A stretch of DNA of 64,000 bases from RYN-230 sp036509255 (GTDB lineage: Bacteria; Actinomycetota; Actinomycetes; Streptosporangiales; Streptosporangiaceae), in contig DATCFY010000190.1 in NCBI GenBank assembly GCA_036509255.1, positions 1-64,000 of the forward strand. The letters are read 5' to 3'. The notes beneath the pieces were generated by a model that saw nothing but the letters and a program-made list of their open reading frames with translations, made no database searches and was not told the DNA's origin. A program made the position numbers and the translations under genes. Below are positions 1 through 7,900 of the stretch, piece by piece. Each line of letters starts with the position of its first letter. Within the stretch, counting starts at the first letter, position 1.

Positions 1-148
1 AGCGATCAACTCTCCCGGCCAGCCGGCAGGGGCACGCTCTTTCAGCAGGACTCAACGTCCAGGAGCACACAGTGCTCACCTGCCGGCGGCTACCAACCCC
101 GAGTCTGCCGGATGGCCGACTCGCTAACTCTCATTAGGAGCACGGAAC

Positions 149-1105
149 ATGACCCGCAGTGGCAAGGTGACCGTCGTCGGGGCCGGGTTCTACGGCTCGA
201 CCACCGCGCAGCGGCTTGCCGAGTACGACATCTTCGATGAGGTCGTACTGACCGACATCGTCGAGGGAAAGCCGGAGGGCATAGCCCTCGACATCAACCA
301 GTCGCGGCCCATCGAGGGCTTCGAGACCCTGGTCACCGGCCAGACCACCCGCCCCGGCGGTGAGGGCTACGAGGCGATCAGCGGCTCGTCCATCGTGATC
401 GTCACAGCCGGGCTGCCGCGCAAGCCCGGGATGAGCCGGATGGACCTGATCGGCGTCAACGCCAAGATCGTCCGCTCGGTCGCCGAGAACGTGGTGAAGC
501 ACGCGCCGGACGCCGTGCTGATCGTGGTGTCCAACCCGCTGGATGAGATGACGGCGCTGGCGGCCAAGGTGACCGGCTTCCCCGCCACCCGGGTGCTCGG
601 CCAGGCGGGCATGCTCGACACGGCCCGGTTCAGCTACTTCGTGGCCGAGAAGCTGGGCGTGCCGGTCGGCTCGGTGCAGACCCTCACTCTCGGCTCGCAC
701 GGTGACACCATGGTGCCGGTCCCGTCCGCCTGCACGGTGGACGGCAAGCCGCTGGCCAGCCTGCTCGGCCAGGACGAGATCGACGCACTGGTGGACCGGA
801 CCCGTAACGGCGGCGCCGAGATCGTCGCCCTGCTGAAGACCGGGTCCGCGTACTACGCCCCGTCGGCCGCCGCGGCCCGGATGGCCCGCGCGGTCGCCGA
901 GGATTCCGGCCAGGTGCTGCCGGTCTGCGCCTGGGTGGACGGCGAGTACGGCATCTCCGGTGTTTACCTGGGCGTCGAGGCCGAGATCGGCAAGGCCGGG
1001 GTCCGCTCGGTGGTGCAGCGGGACCTCACCGACACCGAAGTGGCCGCGCTGCGCGAGGCCGCCGAGGCGGTCCGCGCCAAGCAAGCCGACGTCGCCAGCC
1101 TCTAA
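149..1105 (+). CDS. mdh: Malate dehydrogenase (LDH-like, NAD-dependent)
   Basis: Cytosolic TCA-cycle enzyme interconverting malate and oxaloacetate with NAD. The 318-residue length fits the LDH-like MDH family. The N-terminal Rossmann motif GAGFYG lies at residues 11-16, and an acidic residue ends the second strand (VVLTDIVEGKPEG), as expected for NAD preference. SNPLDEMT (about 128-135) carries the substrate and cofactor Asn, and GSHGDTMVP (about 181-189) carries the catalytic His. The ATG start is supported by AGGAG at 136-140. The gene stands alone, convergent with the gal operon. A lactate dehydrogenase is less likely given the Met/Thr-rich substrate loop, but the sequence alone does not fully exclude it. 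Confidence 0.93.
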   Translation: MTRSGKVTVVGAGFYGSTTAQRLAEYDIFDEVVLTDIVEGKPEGIALDINQSRPIEGFETLVTGQTTRPGGEGYEAISGSSIVIVTAGLPRKPGMSRMDLIGVNAKIVRSVAENVVKHAPDAVLIVVSNPLDEMTALAAKVTGFPATRVLGQAGMLDTARFSYFVAEKLGVPVGSVQTLTLGSHGDTMVPVPSACTVDGKPLASLLGQDEIDALVDRTRNGGAEIVALLKTGSAYYAPSAAAARMARAVAEDSGQVLPVCAWVDGEYGISGVYLGVEAEIGKAGVRSVVQRDLTDTEVAALREAAEAVRAKQADVASL

Positions 1106-1144
1106 CCCCCCGTCCCCATCCCCTTCCGCCCCACCAGCCCCTCC

Positions 1145-1162
1145 GCCCCCAGCTCCTGGGGC
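1145..1162. terminator. Possible weak terminator between mdh and the gal operon
   Basis: A short GC hairpin (GCCCC-CAG / CTGGGGC, one bulged C) lies 40 bp after the mdh stop, in the gap between two convergent transcription units. There is no U-tract. The rest of the 274-bp gap is GC-rich low-complexity sequence with no gene I can support. Confidence 0.3.
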
Positions 1163-1379
1163 AGAACCCAGGCGCGGGGCTCGGTGGGGCTGGCGTGGCG
1201 AGTGTGGCTGGCGTGGGGAGGCTATGACTCGTGGCACGGTGAGCCGGCGGCCGGGGGTGCGCGGCGCGGGGATGCGCGGCCTGACGGCGCGGGGGTGCGG
1301 GCCTGGCGGTACGGGCGGCGTGGCTGGGCCGGACGACGGCACGGTCCTGGGGTTGGGCTCGGGCGGGACCCGGGCGACC

Positions 1380-2591
1380 TTAGGGCGTTGTCGTCGCGGC
1401 GTCGGCCGCCAGGCGGCGGAGGGCCAGTTCGGCCAGCAATGACGCGCCGTCGGGGAGGACCGCGTCGTCGAACACCGCGTCCGCGGCGTGGTTGAACGGC
1501 GCGCTGGCCGGGTCCGAGCCTTCCGGGCCCGCGCCCAGCATCAGGAACACCCCCGGCACCTCGTCGAGCACGAACGAGAAGTCCTCGGCCCCCGGCAGCG
1601 GGTTGGCCTGGGTGATCAGCCGGTCCGCCCCGAACAGGTCCTCCACCACCTGCCCTGCGAACTCGGTCTCGTCCGCGTCGTTCACTGTGACCGGGTACCC
1701 ATCCAGGTATTCCGCCTCCGCCTCCAGGCCGTGCGCGGCGGCCAGGTCCGCGATCAGCCGGAGGCTGGCGGCCCGCACCCGGTCCCGGGCCACGGCCGAG
1801 AACGACCGCACGGTGGCCAGGAAGTGGGCCTCGTCGGGGATCACGTTGTCGGCCGTGCCGGCGTGGAAGCTGCCCACCGTGATCACCACCGGGTCGAAAA
1901 CGTCGAACCGCCGGGTCACCAGCGTCTGCAGGGCGGTGACCATCTCGCAGGCCGCCGGGATCGGGTCCTGGGCCAGGTGCGGCTGGGACGCGTGGCCGCC
2001 GTGACCGCGGACCGTCACGTCCAGGATGTCCGCGGCGGCCATCATCGATCCGGGCCGGGTGGAGAACATCCCCCGGGGGAACTGGGCCGAGGCGGCGTGC
2101 AGGGCGTACGCGGCGACCGGCCGCCCGCCCGCCGCGTCGAGCACCCCCTCGCTGATCATGTGGGCGGCGCCAGCCTGGCCTTCCTCGCCCGGCTGGAACA
2201 TGAAGATCACGTTCCCGGGCAGGTCGGCCTGCCGGGCGGACAGGATCCGCGCCGCGCCGACCATCATCGCGGTGTGCAGGTCGTGCCCGCAGGCGTGCAT
2301 CACGCCGGTCACCGCGGAGGCGTACGGCAGCCCGGTCCGCTCGGTGATCGGCAGCGCGTCCATATCGCCGCGCAGCAGCACCGTGGGCCCGGGCTGGCTG
2401 CCGCGCACCACGCCGGTCACCGAGCTGAGCCCGCGGCCCGGCGTCACCTCCAGCGGCAGCCCCTCCAGCGCCGCCAGCACCTTGGCCTGGGTCCGCGGCA
2501 GGTCCAGCCCGATCTCCGGGTCCTGGTGGATCCGCCGGCGCAGCTCAGCCAGGTCACCCCCGATCGCGGCCGCGTCATCCTGGATGGTCAT
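1380..2591 (-). CDS. M20-family metallo-amidohydrolase
   Basis: Cytosolic zinc amidohydrolase of the M20/peptidase-T-like clan, close to hippurate hydrolase, N-acyl-amino-acid amidohydrolases and IAA-amino-acid hydrolases. The 403-residue length is typical. The metal-binding HACGHDLHTAM motif is near residue 100, the catalytic acid pair is in FQPGEEGQAGAA, and a late His/Glu region is in PGAEDFSFVLDEVPGVFLMLG. The dimerisation (lid) domain fills the middle. Its ATG overlaps the galK stop by one base (TGATG), so it is translationally coupled as the last gene of a galT-galE-galK-amidohydrolase operon. The substrate cannot be read from the sequence. A role in releasing N-acetyl or N-acyl groups from galactose-containing nutrients is only a guess. 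Confidence 0.88.
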   Translation of the reverse strand: MTIQDDAAAIGGDLAELRRRIHQDPEIGLDLPRTQAKVLAALEGLPLEVTPGRGLSSVTGVVRGSQPGPTVLLRGDMDALPITERTGLPYASAVTGVMHACGHDLHTAMMVGAARILSARQADLPGNVIFMFQPGEEGQAGAAHMISEGVLDAAGGRPVAAYALHAASAQFPRGMFSTRPGSMMAAADILDVTVRGHGGHASQPHLAQDPIPAACEMVTALQTLVTRRFDVFDPVVITVGSFHAGTADNVIPDEAHFLATVRSFSAVARDRVRAASLRLIADLAAAHGLEAEAEYLDGYPVTVNDADETEFAGQVVEDLFGADRLITQANPLPGAEDFSFVLDEVPGVFLMLGAGPEGSDPASAPFNHAADAVFDDAVLPDGASLLAELALRRLAADAATTTP

Positions 2592-3754
2592 CAGCGCACC
2601 CTCCGGGCACTCGGTGACGGCGGCGCGTCGAGGAAGGCCGGCTCGGGCCAGCCCCGGCGGCTGAACGCGGCGCAGACCGCGTCCTGGACCGCCGCGCCGT
2701 CCCGTGGAATCAGGGCGATGACGGAGCCGCCGAAACCGCCGCCCATCATCCGGGCGCCGAGCACGCCGGCCTCCACCGCGGCGTCCACGGCCACGTCGGC
2801 TTCGGGCCAGGAGATCTCGAAGTCATCGCGCAGCGACGCGTGGGACTCGTTCAGCAGCCGTCCCACCCCGGCCACCTGGCCCCGGCGGAGCAGCGCCGCG
2901 GTCTCCAGCACGCGCTGGTTCTCGGTGATCACATGCCGGGCCCGGCGGCGCAGGACCGGGTCGGCCAGCGCGGCCAGGCTCTCCGGCCCCGCCACGTCGC
3001 GCAGCGTGCGCACGCCCAGCGCGCGGGCCGCCTCCTCGCACTCGATGTGCCGGGCCCCGTAGCCGCTCTCGGTCAGCGCGTGCCGGGCCCGGGTATCGAT
3101 GATCATCAGGGCCAGCCCGGACAGGGCCGGGTCGAGCGGCACCGAGTCCGCCTCCCCGCTGCGGCAGTCCAGCAGCAGCGCGTGCCCAGGCTGGCAGAGC
3201 AGGGTCGCGGACTGGTCCATGATCCCGGTCGGGACACCCACGAAGTCGTTCTCGGCCCGCCGGGCGATGCCGGCCAGTTCCTGCCGGACCACGTCCAGTC
3301 CGGCCAGCTGGATCAGGGCCAGCGCCACCGCGCACTCCAGCGAGGCCGAGGAGGACAGGCCCGCGCCTTGCGGGAGATCCGAATCCACGGCCATCCGGGC
3401 GCCGGCCACCGGGTAACCCGCCTGGCGCAGCGACCAGACCACCCCGGCCGGGTAGGCGGCCCAGCCCGAGACACTGCCGGGGGCCAGGCCGTCCAGCTCG
3501 ATCGCCACGGTCCTGGTGCCGCCCGTCCCGCCCGGCTCCTGCCGCGAGGTCAGCTCGAGCACCCCGTCCTCATGCGGCGCGGCCGCGGCGAACGTGCCCC
3601 GGTTCAGCGCGAACGGGAGCACGAACCCGTCGTTGTAGTCGGTGTGCTCCCCGATCAGGTTGGCCCGGCCCGGCGCGTGCCACACGCCCTCTGGTGAGCT
3701 GGCGTACTGCTCACGGAACCAGGCCACCGCCTGGTCCGCGCCCCGCGAACTCAC
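2591..3754 (-). CDS. galK: Galactokinase
   Basis: Phosphorylates alpha-D-galactose with ATP at C1, the first committed Leloir step. It is a GHMP kinase with the galactokinase signature GRANLIGEHTDYND near residues 29-42, the ATP-binding loop GAGLSSSASLE around residue 125, and the C-terminal GHMP motif MGGGFGGSVIAL. I chose the GTG at 3754 over an upstream ATG at 3796 because it overlaps the galE stop codon as GTGA and leaves a 387-residue protein of normal galactokinase length. The upstream ATG would add 14 proline/arginine-rich residues with no homology. Third gene of the gal operon. Confidence 0.94.
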   Translation of the reverse strand: MSSRGADQAVAWFREQYASSPEGVWHAPGRANLIGEHTDYNDGFVLPFALNRGTFAAAAPHEDGVLELTSRQEPGGTGGTRTVAIELDGLAPGSVSGWAAYPAGVVWSLRQAGYPVAGARMAVDSDLPQGAGLSSSASLECAVALALIQLAGLDVVRQELAGIARRAENDFVGVPTGIMDQSATLLCQPGHALLLDCRSGEADSVPLDPALSGLALMIIDTRARHALTESGYGARHIECEEAARALGVRTLRDVAGPESLAALADPVLRRRARHVITENQRVLETAALLRRGQVAGVGRLLNESHASLRDDFEISWPEADVAVDAAVEAGVLGARMMGGGFGGSVIALIPRDGAAVQDAVCAAFSRRGWPEPAFLDAPPSPSARRVR

Positions 3755-4764
3755 GGGGCGGCGCCGGGCTCGGCCATGGCCTGGGTGAACGTCCACGCGT
3801 CGGCGACCATGGCCCGTAGGTCCCGCTCGGGCTGCCAGCCGAGATCAGCCCGGATCCGGGCCGAGGACGCGACCAGCACCGCCGGGTCCCCGGAGCGCCG
3901 GGGCCCGATCTCGGCCGGGATGTCCACCCCGGTCACGTCCCGGCACTCGGCCAGCACCTGGAGGTTGGAGAACCCGGACTCGCTGCCCAGGTTGAAGATC
4001 TGGTGCTGGCCGGGCTGGCAGGCGCCCAGGGCCAGCAGGTGCGCCCGGGCCAGGTCCGTCACGTGGATGTAGTCGCGGACGCAGGTGCCGTCCGGGGTGG
4101 GGTAGTCGTCGCCGAACAGCGTCAGGTGGCCGCCCGCGCCGCGGGCGGCTGACTGGGCCACGGCGAGCACGTTCGGGATGAGGTGGGTCTCGGGGGCGTG
4201 CCGCTCGCCCAGCCACAGCCCACCAACCCCGGCCCCGCCGGCCTGCTGGTAGGCCCCGGCCACGTTGAAGTACCGCAAGCTCACCGCGGCAATGCCGTGC
4301 ATCCGGGCGTGCTCGGCCAGCGCGGTGTCCACCGCGATCTTCGATCCCCCGTAGGGGCTGGTCGGCCGGGTGGGCGCGGTCTCCTCGATGGGTACCTTCT
4401 CGGGCTCGCCGTAGACCGCCGCCGTGGAGGAGAACACGATCCGCGGCGTCCCGGCCGCCCGCATCGCCTCCAGCAGCGCCAGCGAGCCGCCCAGGTTGCT
4501 CTCCCAGTACAGGGAGGGCCGGGCCATGGACTCGCCCACCAGCGACTTGGCCGCGAAATGCAGCACCGCGTCGACGCCGGCGGCCAGCAGCCGGGGCGCG
4601 TCGTCCCGCAGCGTGCCCTGGACGAACGTGGCGCCGGCGGGCACCGCGTCCCCGTGGCCGGTGGACAGGTCATCGAGCACGATCACGTCGTGGCCCTCCG
4701 CCACGAGCAGGGCCCCGACCACGCTCCCGATATAACCGGCCCCGCCGGTGACCAGCAGCCTCAC
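3751..4764 (-). CDS. galE: UDP-glucose 4-epimerase
   Basis: Interconverts UDP-galactose and UDP-glucose with bound NAD, closing the Leloir pathway. It is an extended short-chain dehydrogenase of 337 residues. The nucleotide motif TGGAGYIG is at residues 6-13, the Ser/Thr catalytic stretch FSSTAAVYGE is near 115, and the active-site SPYGGSK (YxxxK) is near 140-146. The start is a GTG overlapping the galT stop (GTGA), and its own stop overlaps galK the same way, so galT, galE and galK are tightly coupled. Confidence 0.94.
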   Translation of the reverse strand: MRLLVTGGAGYIGSVVGALLVAEGHDVIVLDDLSTGHGDAVPAGATFVQGTLRDDAPRLLAAGVDAVLHFAAKSLVGESMARPSLYWESNLGGSLALLEAMRAAGTPRIVFSSTAAVYGEPEKVPIEETAPTRPTSPYGGSKIAVDTALAEHARMHGIAAVSLRYFNVAGAYQQAGGAGVGGLWLGERHAPETHLIPNVLAVAQSAARGAGGHLTLFGDDYPTPDGTCVRDYIHVTDLARAHLLALGACQPGQHQIFNLGSESGFSNLQVLAECRDVTGVDIPAEIGPRRSGDPAVLVASSARIRADLGWQPERDLRAMVADAWTFTQAMAEPGAAP

Positions 4765-5948
4765 CCAGCCTCCCGCAGCCGTTGCGCTGCCTCTTCAGGC
4801 AGGACGTCGTTGATCCACACTCCCATGCCGGACTCTGTTCCCGCGAGGTACTTCAGCTTGCCCGGCGCGCGGCGGACCGAGAGCACCTGGAGATGCAGCC
4901 CGAACTCCGAGCGCGCGAACGCGTCCCGGCCAGGAGCCTGATGCCAGGCGGCGATGTACGGCAGGGCCACGCCGAACAGCGCGTCGAGCCGGTGCAGCAC
5001 CTCGAGGTAGATAGCGCAGAACGCGGTCCGCTCCGCGTCATCCAGTGCCGGGATGTCCGGCACCCGCCGGGCCGGGAACAGCTGCACCTCGAACGGCCAC
5101 CGGGCGGCGGCGGGTACGAACGCGGTCCAGTGCTCGTTGCGGGTCACGATCCGGGTGCCTGCCGCGATCTCCCCGGCGACCAGGTCGTCGAACAGGTTCC
5201 CCTGGGTCTGCTCCGCGTACCGCTGGGCCTGATCCAGCATGGTGGCGGTCCGCGGGGTGACGAACGGGAACCCGTAGATCTGGCCGTGCGGATGGTGCAG
5301 GGTGACCCCGATCTCCTCGCCCCGGTTCTCGAAGCAGTACACCTGCTCGATCCCGTCCATGCTGCCGAGGGTCGCGGTCCGGTCGGCCCACGCCTCCACG
5401 ACCGTCCGGGCCCGCTCCGGGGTCAGGCCGGCGAACGACCCGTCGTGGTCGGAGGTGAAGCAGACCACCTCGCAGCGGCCGTAGGCCGGCCGCACCGGGA
5501 CCCCGCCCGTTTCGGGGGGACCGGCGGCGGAGCGGGTTCGTTGCGGAGATTGGGAGCTCAGCCCGCTGCCTTCCGGTACCGCTCCTGGAGGCCAGTGCCC
5601 CGCGCCGCGGAGGGAAGGAAAGCGGTTCTCGAACACGACCACGTCGTAGCCGGGGGCCGGGATCTCGGTCGGCCGCCCCGGCCGGGACGGGTCGAGGGGG
5701 CACTCGCCGGGCGGCGGGAGGAACGTGCGGTCCTGGCGCGCGGCCGCGATCACCACCCACTCACCGCGCAGCGCGTCCCAGCGCAGTCCGGCATCCGGTT
5801 CGTCCCCCGGCCCCGGCATGGGCTCGAGCGGCCTCGTATCGGGCACCTCCGTGCGCCCCAGGCCAGGGGACTCATCGAAGTAGATGATCTCCCGGCCGTC
5901 GGCGAGGGTGCCGCTGCTTTTCCATACCTCAGGGCTCACGGGACCCAT
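4761..5948 (-). CDS. galT: Galactose-1-phosphate uridylyltransferase
   Basis: Transfers UMP from UDP-glucose to galactose-1-phosphate through a covalent His intermediate. The protein has 395 residues with the active-site HHPHGQIYGFP (HPH) near residue 218 and the C-terminal FGLHLQVLSVRR. First gene of the gal operon. A hydrophilic loop of about 35 residues between NRFPSLRG and YGRCEVVCF is longer than I expect for bacterial GalT and contains SPQRTRS, encoded by a dispersed DNA element (see the repeat at 5530-5550). There is no clear ribosome site before the ATG. TAGCGT at 5954-5949 abuts the ATG and lies 9 nt before an in-frame GTG at 5939, so the true start may be that GTG. Confidence 0.92.
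   Translation of the reverse strand: MGPVSPEVWKSSGTLADGREIIYFDESPGLGRTEVPDTRPLEPMPGPGDEPDAGLRWDALRGEWVVIAAARQDRTFLPPPGECPLDPSRPGRPTEIPAPGYDVVVFENRFPSLRGAGHWPPGAVPEGSGLSSQSPQRTRSAAGPPETGGVPVRPAYGRCEVVCFTSDHDGSFAGLTPERARTVVEAWADRTATLGSMDGIEQVYCFENRGEEIGVTLHHPHGQIYGFPFVTPRTATMLDQAQRYAEQTQGNLFDDLVAGEIAAGTRIVTRNEHWTAFVPAAARWPFEVQLFPARRVPDIPALDDAERTAFCAIYLEVLHRLDALFGVALPYIAAWHQAPGRDAFARSEFGLHLQVLSVRRAPGKLKYLAGTESGMGVWINDVLPEEAAQRLREAG
5530..5550 (-). repeat. Dispersed CCGCAACG(G)AACC element, copy A
   Basis: Read on the minus strand, this is TCTCCGCAACGAACCCGCTC. It shares its core with copies at 36739-36761, 46602-46622 and 53658-53679. It lies inside galT and encodes SPQRTRS in an extra hydrophilic loop. 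Confidence 0.5.
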
Positions 5949-6129
5949 ACGCTATCTGGCCCGGCTCTGCTTGCCCATCGGATCCCCCCGGTGGCGCACC
6001 AAAACCGCCGGCATGGCCCGGCTGGGCGCGGGTACAGCGTGCCCAGGGTAAAGCCTGGCTGCTCGGCGGGCAGGCGCGCGGTCAAGGCGACTGATCAGGT
6101 ACCGGACGCAGGCCTGCGGGCGGACTGCT

Positions 6130-6135
6130 TAGACT
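6130..6135 (+). promoter_or_regulatory. Possible -10 element (TAGACT) upstream of the CBS-domain gene
   Basis: TAGACT fits the actinobacterial TANNNT -10 pattern and lies about 100 bp before the gene at 6239. No convincing -35 is visible. The 290-bp divergent gap between galT and this gene holds no other ORF I can support. Confidence 0.35.
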
Positions 6136-6238
6136 GTGCGCACATCTGCCGTGCGGGCGTCACGGCCTGGCCCCGCACTTTGGGGCACGGGGGAGCCGGG
6201 CCGCCGGTGGCAGACCCACGGAGGTCAGGGATCAGGAC

Positions 6239-7750
6239 GTGAACCAGGTCGGCTGGGACATCGTGCTCGTCCTGCTCATCGTGCTCGTCGGCGGGTTCTT
6301 CGCCGCGGCGGAGATGGCTCTGGTCTCGCTGCGCGAGGGGCAGATCCGTTCCCTCATGCACCGCGGCCGGCGCGGCCAGCGGGCCGCCCGGCTCGCCCAG
6401 GACCCGAACCGGTTCCTGTCCGCCGTGCAGATCGGCGTCACGCTGGCCACCCTGCTGTCCGGCACGGTCGGCGAGGCGACCCTGGCCGGCCACCTGAGGA
6501 CGGCCCTGCTCCATCAGGGGCTCAGCCCGGGGTGGGCGTCCGCTCTCTCGCTGATCATCGTCACCGTGGTGATCTCCTACTTCACCCTGGTCCTCGGCGA
6601 ACTGGCCCCCAAGCGCCTCGCCCTGCAGCGGCCCGAGAAGGCCGCGATGATCGCCGCGCCGACGCTGGACCGGATCTCCGTGCTGGCCCGCCCGCTGGTG
6701 TGGCTGCTATCCCGGTCCATCAACCTGGTGGTCCGGATCCTCGGCGGTGACCCGGCGGCCGGGCGCGGGGTGATGACTGAGGAGGAGCTGCGCGACCTGG
6801 TGGCCGGCCACCAGGCCCTGAGCGCCGACGAGCGGCACATCGTGGGCGAGGTGTTCAACGCCGGGAAGCGCCAGATCCGCGAGGTGCTGGTGCCCCGGAC
6901 CGAGGTAGAGTTCCTGGCCGCCGACACGCCGCTGCAGCAGGCCCTGGAGATCGTGGGCGGCGAGCCGTACTCCCGGTTCCCGGTCTACCAGCAGTCCTAC
7001 GACGACGTGATCGGGTTCATCCACGTCCGCGACCTGATCGACCCGAAGGTCACCGCCCGGCACCTGACCGTGGGCGAGATCATCCGGCCGGTGAAGTTGC
7101 TGCCGATGAGCAAGACCGTACTGTCGGCCCTGTCGGAGATGCGCCGGGACAAGGCCCACCTGGCCATCGTCATGGACGAGTACGGCGGCACCGCGGGCAT
7201 CGTCACCCTGGAGGACCTGGTCGAGGAGCTGGTCGGGGACATCCAGGACGAATACGACGTGGACGAGGGCCAGCCGAAACAGCTCCGGGGCGGGGCCATC
7301 GAGGTCGAGGGGCTGCTGAACCTGGACGACTTCGCGGAGCAGACCGGGATTGAGCTGCCCGAGGGCCCGTACGAGACGGTGGCCGGGTTCATGCTGGCCA
7401 TGCTGGGGCAGCTGCCGACCGGGCACGAGGCGGTGGAGGTAGCCGGGCACCGGCTGACCGTGCTGGCCATGGACGGGCGGCGGATCGCCCGGGTCCGGGT
7501 GGATCCCGCGGAACCGGACGGCGAGGCGGCGTCACAGGACGGTGCGCCGGCGTCACGGGACGGGGTCGTTCCCAGTCTCGCGGCCCCGACAGCCAGCCCG
7601 CCAGCCCCTCCGGCCGCCGGGGCCCCTCCGGCCACATCAGCCCCGGAAGGCGCCACAGCCCCGGAAGGCTCGACAGCCCCGGAAGGCTCGACAGCACCGG
7701 CAGCCTCACCAAGCCCGGCGACCTCACCAGGCGCGTCACCCAAGTCATGA
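6239..7750 (+). CDS. CNNM/CorC-type membrane protein with CBS domains
   Basis: Integral membrane protein of the hemolysin-C/CNNM family, linked in studied members to magnesium or cobalt efflux. The GTG start is preceded by GGAGG at 6220-6224. An N-terminal DUF21 domain (about residues 1-190, with hydrophobic helices such as IVLVLLIVLVGGFFAAAEM) is followed by EEELRDLV and VLVPRTEVE. A CBS pair (about 205-330) includes HLAIVMDEYGGTAGIVTLEDLVEELVGDIQDEYD. A CorC/HlyC C-terminal domain (about 345-425) precedes a roughly 80-residue Ala/Pro/Ser tail with three APEGxT repeats. The tail is low complexity and probably disordered. The substrate is not evident. Confidence 0.9.
   Translation: MNQVGWDIVLVLLIVLVGGFFAAAEMALVSLREGQIRSLMHRGRRGQRAARLAQDPNRFLSAVQIGVTLATLLSGTVGEATLAGHLRTALLHQGLSPGWASALSLIIVTVVISYFTLVLGELAPKRLALQRPEKAAMIAAPTLDRISVLARPLVWLLSRSINLVVRILGGDPAAGRGVMTEEELRDLVAGHQALSADERHIVGEVFNAGKRQIREVLVPRTEVEFLAADTPLQQALEIVGGEPYSRFPVYQQSYDDVIGFIHVRDLIDPKVTARHLTVGEIIRPVKLLPMSKTVLSALSEMRRDKAHLAIVMDEYGGTAGIVTLEDLVEELVGDIQDEYDVDEGQPKQLRGGAIEVEGLLNLDDFAEQTGIELPEGPYETVAGFMLAMLGQLPTGHEAVEVAGHRLTVLAMDGRRIARVRVDPAEPDGEAASQDGAPASRDGVVPSLAAPTASPPAPPAAGAPPATSAPEGATAPEGSTAPEGSTAPAASPSPATSPGASPKS
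7640..7693 (+). repeat. 18-bp tandem repeat x3 in the C-terminal tail of the CBS protein
   Basis: Three in-frame units of GCCCCGGAAGGCKCSACA encode APEGAT, APEGST, APEGST. Units two and three are identical. Confidence 0.85.
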
Positions 7751-7793
7751 TCATGACCTAGGTGTCGCTGGGACGACACCTAGGTCATGATCA
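7748..7793. repeat. Perfect hairpin element, copy 1 (20-bp arms, 6-nt loop)
   Basis: The left arm TGATCATGACCTAGGTGTCG (7748-7767) and its exact reverse complement (7774-7793) flank the loop CTGGGA. The first three bases of the left arm are the stop codon of the CBS gene. A second copy at 25361-25422 has the same loop type, with paired changes at three stem positions. It could act as a terminator here, but the second copy lies between divergent genes, so a mobile or structural role is also possible. Confidence 0.9.
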
Positions 7794-7868
7794 CGGCGAG
7801 GGCGAGGGCGAGGGCGCCGCGGCGGAGGGCGGCCGGGCAAGTCGTCCGGCGTGCAGCGACTCGCCCGT

Positions 7869-7874
7869 TAGACT
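7869..7874 (+). promoter_or_regulatory. Possible guaA -10 element (TAGACT)
   Basis: TAGACT lies 26 nt before the guaA GTG, leaving room for a short leader with a GGAAGG ribosome site. No good -35 is visible. Confidence 0.4.
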
Positions 7875-7900
7875 GTCGATCTCGAGCGGAAGGCGGTGGC

